Shown here: one piece after another, positions 46,700 through 57,600 of the stretch
Layout of the letters: each line of letters starts with the position of its first letter
Position numbering within the stretch: position 1 is the first letter of the stretch
Assembly (NCBI GenBank): GCA_023374045.1
Contig: CM041783.1
Location: forward strand, 94,647,298-94,711,297
DNA length: 64,000 nt
Reading direction: 5' to 3'
DNA from: Limonium bicolor
Lineage: Eukaryota > Streptophyta > Magnoliopsida > Caryophyllales > Plumbaginaceae
Made by a program: the position numbers and the translations under genes
Notes under the pieces: model-generated
The model's database searches: none
The model's input: only the letters and a program-made list of their open reading frames with translations
Told to the model about the DNA's origin: nothing

Positions 46700-47620
46700 G
46701 GGCTTGGCTAGCCTAAGAAGTCCTTCACAAAGCGTCTATAATAGCCAGCCAACCCAAGGAAACTCCTAACCTCTGTCACAGTGTGAGGTCTATGCCAGCT
46801 CTTCACTGCCTCGATCTTAGCTGGGTCTACAGAAACTCCCTCAGCTGAGATCACGTGTCCAAGAAATGACACCTTGTCCAGCCAGAATTCACACTTGCTG
46901 AATTTGGCATACAATTGTTTCTCCCTCAGTGTCTCCAAGACTGTCCTCAAATGCTGCTCATGTTCCTCTTTGCTCTTGGAGAAGACTAGAATGTCGTCTA
47001 TAAATACGACTACCGACTTATCTAGCTGGGCTTGGAAGACTCTCTGCATCAAATCCATAAATCTCACCGGTGCATTGGTCAGTCCAAACGGCATCACTGT
47101 GAACTCGTAGTGGCCGTATCTGGTCCGGAAGGCTGTCTTCTCTATGTCTGGCTCAACTACAGCTATATGGTGATATCCGGAATGCAGATCAATCTTAGAG
47201 AACACCTTTGCTCCCCTCAGCTGATCGAACAAGTCATCGATCCTGGGCAGTGGGTACTTGTTTTTGATCGTGACATTGTTCAGCTCTCTGTAGTCTATAC
47301 ACAGTCTCATGCTTCCGTCCTTCTTCTTGACGAACAGCACAGGAGCGCCCCAAGGTGAGACGCTGGGTCTGATGAAGCCCTTATCTAGTAGTTCCTGCAA
47401 CTGCTTCTTCAACTCGACCATCTCTGCATGGCCCATCCGGTAGGGAGCCTTAGCAATCGGTCCCGTGCCAGGTACGAGGTCGATGTTGAATTCAACCTCT
47501 CTCAGCGGTGGTAGTCCAGGTAGCTCCTCTGGAAAAACATCGGGGTACTCCGACACAATGGGAACATCGCTCCTGAACTTCGGATCCGTCCTCAGATCCT
47601 AGGCATAACAGTAGTAGGCA
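46700..47620 (-). pseudogene. pol: F reverse transcriptase
   Basis: Open for 282 codons from 47556. Motifs in order: [52 protein letters not shown] and the active site [13 protein letters not shown] near 47000, then [11 protein letters not shown]. These are typical of Ty3/gypsy RT. Upstream the frame continues to about 47600 with one TAG (near 47600), and it ends in a frameshift at about 46706. Confidence 0.93.
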
Positions 47621-48177
47621 GTCGCGCCCTTGGACACTTCCTTCATCAGGGATAATGCCGATACAACCTTCACAGTCGGCTGCTTGGGTTGCATTCGGTA
47701 TGATACTGTGATCCCTGTGGCTGACTTCAAGAGGAGACGATGCTCTGCGCAGTGTAGTCTACCTCTGTGTACCGCTGTAGCGTGTCCATGCCCACAATTA
47801 TGTCAAATCCCATGCCAGGGAAGACAATGGCATCAAGTAGGAAGTCTGCTCCCTTGATGTGCATGCTCAGATTCTTGCACTGTTTACTGCATTTGATCAA
47901 CTCCTGGATGGCAACAAAACTGAGCAATCATGGATATCCTCTGTGGGGGCATTTATCTTAGTATGAAATGCTTGGGGTATGAAGGAGTGGGAGGCTCCAG
48001 AATCAAACAGGACGGTGGCCTCCACTCCATTAATTTGGAACGTGCCTGCAATTATTGAGTGAAGTTTTAAGGTTTCTAGTTAACTCTTCCAAAGTGGTAT
48101 ACCTGTGATGACCGTTCCATTGCTCTTTGCTTGAGCTTGGTCCAACACATTCAGCCTGGCCTCTAAATTTCCAGCTC
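47620..48177 (-). pseudogene. pol: F aspartic protease, with a small upstream exon
   Basis: The core (48045 down to about 47910) has VEATVLFDSGASHSF, the DSGAS active site of retroelement aspartic proteases that cut the Gag-Pol polyprotein. After a stop at 47897-47899 another frame supplies GFDIIVGMDTLQRY, the typical second half. A 75-bp exon (48177-48103) ending ...NGTVIT joins it across a 57-bp GT-AG gap. The copy is broken by frameshifts near 47910 and 47730. Confidence 0.85.
48046..48102 (-). other. Candidate intron before F protease (57 bp)
   Basis: ATCACAG|GTATAC to TTGCAG|GCACG, phase 1. Removing it makes a continuous TVITGTF reading, as expected in this part of Ty3/gypsy polyproteins. 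It is short for a plant intron. Confidence 0.7.
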
Positions 48178-48271
48178 CTACACGAAGAAATAAGTTCTTA
48201 GAATTTCCATTCTTATTGAAAGCTTCAAGAGCAGTTTAATGATTACAAAGCTGAAATTGTAAAGTACATGG

Positions 48272-48987
48272 CTAGATCTGTCTAAAGGTCAGGTTTAATG
48301 GACCAGGTTTCAGGTGAGTCTGGTTAATAATGGGTGTGGGGGCTGTGTTGGGCTTGATTCTCTTCACTCCATGGTAGATGAGTCTAGCTGCCCCACCAAA
48401 GATCAGTACATCACCTGACTTCAAGAGGATCTTGGTGGCAAGGTCCATCCTCTTCTGGTCACCGAATAGGAACTCCGCGTCGTCTCCAAGTGACATGGAA
48501 ACCACTGGAACTCCTTTGGTGATGGATTCTAGGGATTCATCCTTATCTTGATGCAACCCTAGCTTACCTTCTTTTCCATAAAAATTGATGATGCAGACGA
48601 CTGAGGCTAGGTCTGGGACGGGCTAATCCTCCAATTCTTGTGCTGCCTTAACTGCAGCTCTATCGATGGTCTGTAGTTCCTCCGGGATTGGTGGCACCTC
48701 CACTTCTTCATAACTCTTAGTGGTGTGGTTCCACTTCTTACCTAGGCACATGATCTTCACCTTCATGGTTGAACCATTCTTGAAGGTAGGGGTGTAAAAA
48801 TTTCCTTCCTTCACACCTAACTCCGTGATCTTGAGGATCAATGCATACTGGACTGCCAGGGTCAGGTACTCTCGTAGTAAGGTCATCCCGGGTCTCAAGA
48901 CCTCACACTTCTCTGGTGAGTGTGGTTTGGCTTCAAAAGGGATGTTGGGTATGGTATAGGGCAAAATAGGAAAGCAAATATCGAAAG
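48272..48987 (-). CDS. AlkB (ALKBH1-like) 2-oxoglutarate/Fe(II) dioxygenase captured by F, one internal stop
   Basis: A 238-codon frame on the element's coding strand, between the Gag zinc knuckles and the protease. It matches the AlkB fold. An N-terminal half has FYTPTFKNGS and IMCLGKKWN; then come INFYGKEGKLGLHQDKDES with the iron ligands His (48551-48553) and Asp (48545-48547), PVVSMSLGDDAEFLF, GDVLIFGGAARLIYHGVKRI with the third ligand His (48371-48373), and a final LNLTFRQI whose Arg would bind 2-oxoglutarate. AlkB enzymes oxidatively remove methyl groups from RNA or DNA. The features favour the plant ALKBH1 group over the AlkB domains of plant RNA viruses. All key residues are present, but a TAG at 48623-48625 splits the frame. 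The natural-looking stop is at 48272-48274. There is no ATG start near the beginning; the frame is entered cleanly from a splice acceptor at 48988, in phase with gag. Confidence 0.88.
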
Positions 48988-49167
48988 CTGAAGAACAATT
49001 GCCATTAAATAAACAAGTCAAGGTTCACAACTAGAAATGAAAGGTTCGTAACGAAACAAAATGAAGGGTTTATAGTTCATCCCTTTTACATTGCCAACGA
49101 AAAACTAGACAACTGAATGTAAAGAAATAAGGGTCTAAGCCCTCTTCGTGAGGAAAATAGTCCTCAC
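48988..49167 (-). other. Candidate intron joining F gag to AlkB (180 bp)
   Basis: Donor CACCTG|GTGAGG at 49167 and acceptor TTGTTCTTCAG|CTTTCG at 48988, phase 1 on both sides. The same donor is also in phase with the acceptor TCGTGTAG|GAGCTGG at 48178, which would skip AlkB (990-bp intron 48178-49167) and join gag to the protease exon. Confidence 0.55.
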
Positions 49168-49533
49168 CAGGTGAACTCGGGTCATCACTTGCTGCCTCGA
49201 CGCGGTCCACCATGTTAAGGACTAGTGCCTTGCCCGGCCTCTAGGGATAGTTCTGTCCCGGCCTCTGTGGATGACTCTGGGCAGGGCGACTGGTAGAAGG
49301 TCCAGCACCTCCTGTGCCACCTCGACCTCCTCCAGTAGTAGTAGCAACTGGGGCTCTGGCAGGGTTCCCGGTGTGTGGCTTGTAGTTCCTGGAATCCAGG
49401 TTCAGGAAGCATTCGAACGATCTGTGCCCCTTCCTACCGCAGTGGTGGCAGTCCACCAGGTTGCCCTTACAATCCTTGCCCGGGTGGTCCTTCTTGCACC
49501 ACTTGCAAAGGAACTTTCTCGCAAGTTGGTTCC

Positions 49534-49602
49534 CTGTTTCAGTCTCAAGGTTAGTAGTTGATAACAAGATGTAACCACTTTGGAGTTTCTAATTTATCTC
49601 AC
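49534..49602 (-). other. Candidate gag intron of F before the zinc knuckles (69 bp)
   Basis: TTAAGG|GTGAGA to GAAACAG|GGAACC, phase 1; same position and phase as 35538-35622 in E. Confidence 0.78.
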
Positions 49603-49813
49603 CCTTAAATGGCTGGGAGCGGAGTGGCTCAGCATTAGTGTATGAGGGGACCATGGCCTTCTCGTCCCTCCCCTTGTAGAACTTTCCTTTCCTCTCGTAG
49701 TTCTGGGAAAAGTTTCCTCCATTTCCTCTTTCTCCATTCCCCTTCCTCTTGCCTAGCACAGAGTCCTGGTAGGCAATGGTGGTCTCACAGTCATTCGCAT
49801 CATCCGCTAACTC

Positions 49814-49880
49814 CTGTGGTGACAATATATGTTAGTGGAGAAACTTTTGCGTACCAGAAATTTTAAATCATATTCCATAC
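49814..49880 (-). other. Candidate gag intron of F after the capsid core (67 bp)
   Basis: CTACAG|GTATGG to CACCACAG|GAGTTA, phase 0; same position as 35954-36032 in E. Confidence 0.78.
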
Positions 49881-50755
49881 CTGTAGGGTCATCCCTCTGG
49901 TGGAACCGATCATAGTCATGATCTTGAAGTTCAGGCCGGTATGGAATTTGTCCACCAATATCTTGGGGCGTAAGCTCCCTCTCCAATAACAGCAAGTAGC
50001 TCCACGAACTTATTGTAGTACTCAGCAACAGAAAGACTCCCTTGCTTCAGCTGCTCGAACTCACTCCTCATCCTCTTTTGTAGATAGGATGGATAAAATT
50101 TAGCTCTCAAGGCCACTAGAAATGCCTGGAAGTCAAAGTTCGCCTGGGCCGTCAGCTCGGCTCTAGCAGTCTGCCACCATCGATGCACGGGTCCCTGAAG
50201 AAAGTAGGCCGCTATGTCCACCTGACGATTCACTGGAACATGCAGAGAGGTGAAGGCCCTCTGCATCTCGTCTATGTATTTCTCTAACGTCTTCGGTTTC
50301 GGTGGTTGGCCTTCATAGATTGGAGGACGAAGGTCATTAACTGCCTTCAGCCAGTTGAACTCCTGGGGACCATTAGGTGGTGGCGGTGGTGGTTGTGGGA
50401 TCTGAGCCTACTGCTGGGCCAATGCAGCTGTCACTATCTATGCTATGACCTCCGGGGTGACAGCATCGGGTCCATAGCCTCTTGAGGGACCAGCTCCTCC
50501 TCTTCCTCCTCTTCGAGACATCTAGCTGGTATGACGGTTTTTTTACTCAGAAGGCGTATTGTAAAGTCTAACTATCTATGTAGTAATATATGTAATATTT
50601 ATAACGTCCTAAGGACGGTTTGCATGTACATAAAGTAAGTATGGAGTAGGGTCACGTGCCTTTCTGGAATTCTCACTTCCAAATTCTACCCCAGTTCCCC
50701 AGTTTTAAGTGCACCTATAATCTGAGTATTTCACTCGGCTTGTTTTCTCTCGGGT

Positions 50756-50782
50756 TCAGAGCGTAACTACGCTCTGATACCA
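50756..50782 (-). promoter_or_regulatory. Element F primer-binding site with hairpin
   Basis: Minus strand TGGTATCAGAGC (50782-50771). TCAGAGCGTA (50756-50765) pairs with TACGCTCTGA (50768-50777). The inner pairs differ from A, D and E but remain complementary. Confidence 0.9.
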
Positions 50783-50787
50783 ATTTC

Positions 50788-53700
50788 TGTAATGCCCCTA
50801 TTTAACATATTTATAGCGGAAATAAAATACTAAAGGCGTACAGATCATCGGGTACCAAACACCCGGTACCCAACCTCACCAAAATACAACTTAATGATTA
50901 CAACTGTCACGGCCTGAACCTCGAGAAAACTTAACAAAAGTAAACAGTAATTAAACATATAAACTCTCAAAGCCTGCCTAATCCCATCCCAATCACTCGC
51001 TCTCTTCGTGGTCACCTGTAAAATAACTCGTACCTGTAAGATAAAACCAAGCAGCCCACCCCGAGTGGGGTGGGTCAGTTCCTGGAATGGAACTGGTACG
51101 ATCCTCCAAAAACAAACTTATAATGCAACTCTTAAATAAATAATAGCTTGAAAGCAATCACTTAAACCACTCAAGGGAACAAGCATCTCACAAATCTTCA
51201 CACCAAGATAACAAATTAAGAATAAAGATAAATAACAGAAAGATAAAGTTAGTGAAACAAAATCACATCATGTGTTAGTGAACATCCTTTTCCTTAGTTA
51301 AACCCAATTCCCGTTAGGAGTAGAAAAACTCAGATAGTCACAAAGGACTAGGAATGAAAAGATAGATCCAAGAACCAATAACTCAAGAATGGAATAATTC
51401 AACTGGGAGAGATGGCCCCCACCGCCAAGCAAGTCCTTTTAGGACAGGGGATATACAGCCCTTCACTGTCTATCACGTCCCCTTTTTGGGGACAGGGGAT
51501 ATACAACCCCTCACTGTCTATCACGTCCCTTTTGGGACAGGGGATATACAGCCCCTCAATGTTACCATTGAAGACGCGCGCACGTCGAAACCTCAAGAAC
51601 CAGCTCATGGATGAAATGATATCCAGAGTCAAAAGAAAGATTTCCAAGATTGACCTTTTTTCCAAATTCCCACTAGATCACTAACTACCTAGAGCAATAC
51701 TAAAACACTCAGTCCTACAGAGTGCAGAAGCGTAAACCTTAAGCAGCCAATGTCTAACGGGCACCAAATAGAAGGAACCAATACCCAAGTGAGTTTCGCA
51801 TTCAAGGGTCAATTAGTCACACAAGCTGAGTTAGTCACACAACCATTTCCTTTTTAGAAATTCCTCTTAAACTCAGTTAGCGTTTTCCAAACACTCCACA
51901 AGTCAATCAGCAAAAATATCGGAGTACGAGAAATCGTACCTGGTATGTGAAGAACAATAAATAACTCGAATAAGTGATTCCCCAATAGTAACCTATAATT
52001 AAGGTGTTCCAAGTGTCGATTAGTTAAGAGACTTATAAACTAAACAGCCTTTTTTCCTTACTGACTAGTAGTTCCTGGTTTACCATTATTCTCTCACAAA
52101 GATTGGGCTTGACTTGTTAACTAAATCCTTTACTAGGCCCATTTCGTTTAGTTTAGAACGACTTAGAATTTATTCCTGAGAGTGGCCCAAACTCTCTTTG
52201 AATTGTTTAAGTGGGCTTTTGGAGTTCATAGACTTGGGCTTAGTAGGTTAGCCCAAGACCGTGTTAAGTTTATGTTGTGTAATAAAACCCTTAAGTTAAT
52301 AGTGACTATTTAATTACACACCAACTAAAACTTAAGGTTTATCATATATATATATTCTACTTATCATAACTATCACAAGGAATATTATTTCCCACATCTA
52401 TTTTAATGTATTTATACATATATATATTTTTATGTATTAAGATTTATCCATAAAATTTTTAGGAAATTTTACTGTATTTATTTATGTTCAATAACTTCTA
52501 GGCTTAACACAACTGACATATGGTTTATAAAGTGTTTCCTTTATTTATTTAATATATATAAGTATACCCGTATTAGAAATTAACTAAGACATTCCCTATG
52601 TAACTTATTATACTTAAACTATCTTATTACTAACTACTGCATTCCATGTATGTTTCATAAGTATTTCCTTTAACTATATCTTAGGATACTAGCTCTTATA
52701 ATATTTAGTTATTATAAGTGTTAATTTATTAGCTTCCTATTTTACCCTAAGTTTCTACTTTATTCCTTTTTTATAAATGCGTAAATATACATATATTTAT
52801 TCCTTAGTTTAATTAAAAATATTAACTCCCATATAATATATTAAATAAAATGTAGAATAATTAAATTCCTTGATTTAACATAAGTTTCTATTTTAACCCT
52901 ACCATATAAGTATATATACATATATGTAAATAATTTCATTTCTCTTAAAAGAAAAAACCAAAACATTTATAAACTTATGGTTATAAAATGTTAATTTAGT
53001 TTCCCTTATTTTCCTCAGCTTAAAAGTTAATTAACAAACCATACTTTAATTTTGGTTACATTAAAAACCTTATATTATAGGTTGTTCTTATGAAAAACTC
53101 ATAAACACAATTTTTAAAAACCTTTTACCATTGCCCAAAACTCCCAAATTTAATATACAGTAACTATAACATTTTAGACATATTATAAAATTTTTATTTC
53201 ATAAAAATAACTTTTTAATTTAGCCAAATAATTCCAGAAAACCCGTAAATTGCAAAAATCATAACTTATGTTTAAAAACTCCAAAACCATAATATTTTAC
53301 ATCACAATAAACTAGATTAAATAAGGAATCTATGGTTAAAATTTCAAGTCAAAATACCTTCGGGAAGGTAATTAACTAAAATCAACAAGTTAGAGCCAAA
53401 TTCTGAAATTTAATAAACTTATAACAATTCTTAATTAACCTGATCTAATCTCGGGCGTCCAAAACTTTTTAAACGAGATCGACGGTCCCTGAACTCTCAG
53501 TTCGTCAGCGAACTCATAAACCCAGTCGAGTACTAAATCTCGATTTCCTCCTAATCCATAGAACGAAATCGAGTGATTCTTGTTTCTATAGTTTCGAAAT
53601 CAAATTTCGGTTCTAATGATACCGGTTTCCCCAATTATAATGCAGTATTCGATGGAATTCGAATTCAGTTCGAATGTTAGGGTTCTTAATAGTTACAGAA

Positions 53701-55039
53701 TGCAATTCGGACAGAAATCTAACAAATTCTCCTAATCTAACACATAATTGATTAAATTGAGACATGGGTTAGGCCGGTAACAGGATTTCGAATGACAATA
53801 ACGGAGCAATTGATCGGAAACTTACCAGAGTTGTGCGAATTGAGTGAATTCGAATTCGGGAAAACTGGAAAAATTCGAACTTTGAGCAGTTCACGAGGCC
53901 AACTTCGAGGATCTCTAACTAGTAGTACAAATCGAGTTAGGCTATGTGTAAGGGCTCATTGGAAAGAGCAAACTTAGATCTACATATTGATAGCAAGAAC
54001 TAATCCTAACTCGCATCACACAGAAAGAAATTGAAGCTAGAAGTTGCGAGCTTACCTTGCATTTTCTGGGAAGAAAACTGTGATTTTATGTGATGGAGAA
54101 ACCGAGACTTTAGACACCTTATTCTTCCAATCGGTTAAGAATTGGCTTAGGCCATAAACATGAAAGTTTTAGAGGAATTAGAGCTCTTCAAAATGAGCTA
54201 AAGAACATGAAAGTTGGATGAGAAACGAAGAAGTTATGGCTAGTCGAAGTTACCTGATTCGAAGGGAAAAATTGGAATTGCAGTTTCGGTTTTTGTAGGG
54301 TGGCTACTTTGACTCGATTTTCCGGTTGATTCAGAAGGAGTTAGGGTTTGTGTGAGTTATGGTTATTTAGAGGGAATGTAGGAGAAGACAACAAAGAAGA
54401 CGACACTCAAAAATTCCTTAAGATGAGAAAGTTATTCAGGTCACAAGATAGGTCAAAACCTGATTTTTTTGTTCCGGAAATATAGGAGATAAATCTGTCT
54501 AAGTGTTGGGGGCGCGATTACCGAGGCGGCGATGAGTCAGCTGGCCATGCCACATCAGCCCTATCAAAATTTTGGCTCTAAACTTCATTTGATTATAACT
54601 TTGGCTAGGATGATCCGTTTTTGACGTTCTTTTTATCGATCTTCATGGTTTTCCATAACCTATTTATTGGTATAGGTTTGCATGGCTGGTTTGACCATTC
54701 TCAAAAAGTCAACCCTAGCAAGGCTTAATAAGCTTTAAGGTTTCTAGAATTTTATATTGACTTTTATGTTTCAAAACAATGTTCCAACACTTCCTAAAAT
54801 CTTTATAATATAGTTGGAGTGTTTAGAAATTTTCCCAAGATTTATTGACTTATAAATCTATTTATTAAATTCATAATACTATATAATAATATATAATAAT
54901 TAGGGTTAAATGGGTGAAAACCCCTAAATAAATTTCACAATTCCATATAATAATTTAATATTCATAATTCCATATAATAATTTAATATTTAATAAAAGAA
55001 ATCCCCTAAATTAATTTAAATTAATTTAGGGGTATTTCA
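50788..55039 (-). repeat. Element F 5' LTR (4252 bp)
   Basis: Matches 39603-43864. It ends TGAAATACCCC at 55039 next to CTCTA. Near its transcript-proximal end are TCTTACAG|GTACGAG and TTTTACAG|GTGACC on the minus strand (51005-51035), acceptor-like sites at the place where A, B and D also have CAG|GTAC. Confidence 0.95.
51430..51562. repeat. Triple dyad repeat in F 5' LTR
   Basis: Same three-unit array as 40242-40376. Confidence 0.85.
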
Positions 55040-55044
55040 CTCTA
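55040..55044. repeat. Right target-site duplication of F (CTCTA)
   Basis: Matches 39598-39602. Confidence 0.9.
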
Positions 55045-55964
55045 TTGCAAGGGCAAGTAAGTATATGTCGGGCAGCATGTTGTGGAGTTCACAGAAAAAG
55101 GTTTATCGTGAAAGGCTCAGCGGGGCTCACTAAGGGATTATGTACAGGGCAGTCAAAGCCTTTTGGTTTTGTGGAGATTTTTGTTCCTAAGTGCCTCGTC
55201 ATTCTCATTAGTCAATGATTGTTTTCTTACTATTCTCGGATCTTTACATGAATCACAGTTCATATCTTGCTATCAACATGGATCTCACTTTGAATCATGC
55301 CTCTCCATGTGCTAAAGGAAAGCACAAGTCACTCTTGGTTTTACCTCGATTGGCTCTCTCTACCTTCCCTCGTCGCTCGGTGGATTGTCCAAAACGCTCA
55401 CTTGAAATTCAAGATAAAATACCGCTCTTCGCACACTACTCACTTGATTTGTGGTGCCGATTTCGATTAGACTCTTGTGTTCATTGATGGGTCGAGAGTT
55501 AAGTGGTTCACGCACTCTGTTCAATCAATCTCTTATGATTTTCTTGAAGATGTCATTTCGATATGGGAGTATGCAAATGTGATTGTCTACCAAGCGATGT
55601 ATTATGGTAATATGGAATTACTATGTATAGGATGCATGAAATGCTGAAAATGATGAATGGAGATGGTTGACTGAATGTTTTTTTTTTGTGTTTGTTTTTT
55701 TTTTGGATGCAATGCATGAATGGTAAGGCTACACCTAGTCTCGCTTGAGTCGAATTCAGCTCATGGTTCAGGAAGCTCATCCCATTACTGTTGGCCTTGA
55801 AAATGGTCTAGCTGTTGGGGTCGCTGTCGGGGTAGTGAGTGATTCTCAAGTGAGGTTGGGTTGGTGATTGGATTCTGGATTTTGGATTTTAGGGAGTGAC
55901 CACTCCCGCATGGTGGTCCCACGATATGATAGTGACTGCATGCATTTTTTGGGATTTTTGGATG

Positions 55965-56045
55965 TATGATTTTTTTTTTTTTTTTGAATGTGTGATTTTT
56001 TTTTGGATTTTTAATGTGATTTTTTTTTTTGGATTTTGGATGTAT
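55965..56045. repeat. T-rich low-complexity tract
   Basis: Repeated blocks of GATTTTTTTT and GGATTTTTAATG; the open frames here are artefacts. Confidence 0.8.
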
Positions 56046-57284
56046 GCTTTTTTGTTGTTATTGATGATCTCTATGTACACGGTATGCTGAATGGGAGAAG
56101 GCTTGAATCCATGGTATTTCTTGTTGTCACTTCGAAGATCATGCTTTCACTCACGAGCGAAGACAGTTAATCACCTGCAAAATGACCATCATAACAAAAA
56201 GAAGAATCTAACATATGCGAATGTTAGCAAGCTTGAAAAATGGGATGAATTCTTGTGAGACGTGTGTTAGGAATGAAACATGCAATTATGCAAATTTTCT
56301 AAGATGAGCATAATTCATGCATGATTAAAGTTTGTGAATTGACCGAAAATAGGAGGAAGCGAGTCGTATGTGCTAAAGGAAAACAAGTTTTTAGAAAAAT
56401 AGTTTCAAAAACACGTGTTTTCAAAGTGGTGGATTTTCTTAGTAGAAATTTGATGTTCAGTCATTCGCAAATAAAGTAGGGAGTGGGGAACCCTATACAC
56501 ATTGATCTAAATAAATTCAGAGGGAATGTATAAACCTATACATGCAGTTTATTTAGAAATGGACAAGAGAGAAAAGAATCATAGGGAAAAACCTATACAT
56601 CAATTCTAAAAAGTCATTAAAAGGGGAATTCGAGCTAAACTTCTTCTAAACTCTTCTGCTAAGTCTTCGGGCTTTCGACTGACTGCTCATTCACGCTCAG
56701 CTCAGGCTCTAGTTGGCTACTCACTTGTCTTCAGGCTCTTGACCGGCTGATCGCTCGTCTTCGGGTTCCTGCAGCGAAGTGGTACTACTATCAAGCAATA
56801 CGAGCTGGTGTTCTTCTGATTCTTTACATTCTTGGACTCGATGTTTGTTTGGTTGTGGTCGGTCTTTATGTGTTTCGATTTGTTTCACGGGCGTGTGTTC
56901 TTCTGATTTTTGGCATTCATGAACGCGAATGGTTGTTGATAGTCTTCACGTCGCTGGACTCGGACTGGTGCTCCTCTGATCTTCGGTTTGAACGGCTGGT
57001 GTTGGTCTTCGTATTGCTCGCTCGGCTAGCTCCGCGGGTGGTGCGCTCTTCTGGCTTTTGGGTCGAACCGCGCGATCGATCTTCATGCTGTTCCACTTGC
57101 TTCGGCGAGAAAAATTAGGGATACTTTTGAGAATGGAAAGATGAATGATCGAGCACAAAATCTTATGTGAAAATCCACCACTTTTGTGAAAACACTAAAT
57201 GGCTAGTACACTCCACGGTAATGACCACTGCTCTTGAAGGTGGGTTGAACTTCAATAATAGCGGGTCGCAACATGGGGACTAAA

Positions 57285-57600
57285 TCATTTATTTTGAAAT
57301 ACGTTTGTGAAAATCAACTTTGAAAACTGTTTTCAAAAAAACTATTTTGAAATAAAATCCGTGAAAATGTTGTTTCAAATTCATTTGTGAAAAGTAGGTT
57401 TTTATTTGAAATATATTTGTGAAAATAGTTTTTTTTAAAACAACATTTGTGAAAAAGATTGTTTGAAAATCATTTGTAAGTAGTAGATTTTTGAAACCTG
57501 TTCTTTGCAAAAACGTTTGATAAAGGTTGTTTTCTGGAGGACTTTGATTGAAACTGATTTTGAAAACTTCTTTGGAAATAACAATTTTGAAAATCATTCG
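57285..57600. repeat. Degenerate GTGAAAA/TTTGAAA repeat field
   Basis: The motif (A)CATTTGTGAAAA and relatives occur about ten times at irregular spacing, giving a minus-strand shadow frame rich in F, K and N. Confidence 0.6.

Larger units (their letters stand above)
49168..50521 (-). pseudogene. gag: F gag, three exons, damaged
   Basis: Starts at ATG 50519-50521, about 235 bp after the primer site. Exon 1 (50521-49881) has an arginine/glycine-rich start, a proline run, the Retrotrans_gag core (QGPVHRWWQTARAEL, FYPSYLQKRM, VAEYYNKF) and ends KIMTMIGSTRGMTLQ. Two CAG-to-TAG stops lie near the start and a frameshift near 49995. Exon 2 (49813-49603) is lysine/asparagine-rich. Exon 3 (49533-49168) has two intact zinc knuckles, CKWCKKDHPGKDC and CHHCGRKGHRSFEC, then a proline/glycine tail with a TAG at 49241-49243. 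Exon lengths after the first are consistent with the inferred splice phases. It is homologous to E gag. Confidence 0.85.
39603..55039 (-). mobile_element. Element F: 15.4 kb Ty3/gypsy chromovirus carrying an AlkB gene
   Basis: Bounded by CTCTA target duplications at 39598-39602 and 55040-55044. Minus-strand order: 5' LTR (55039-50788), tRNA-Met primer site, gag, AlkB-like frame, protease, RT, RNase H, integrase, chromodomain-like tail, polypurine tract, 3' LTR (43864-39603). Domain order and the GPY/F-type integrase end plus chromodomain-like tail fit the Tekay/Del group of chromoviruses. Several stops and frameshifts mean this copy cannot make complete proteins. A hAT-type element (44488-44947) is inserted near the end of pol. 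A fragment of the same insertion is duplicated at 25155-26266. Confidence 0.92.

Noticed and set aside
48272..48987. AlkB as part of an integrated plant RNA virus
   Set aside because: No viral replicase, helicase or coat sequence is near; it is flanked on both sides by Ty3/gypsy gag and protease in the same orientation, and its motifs resemble the plant ALKBH1 group.
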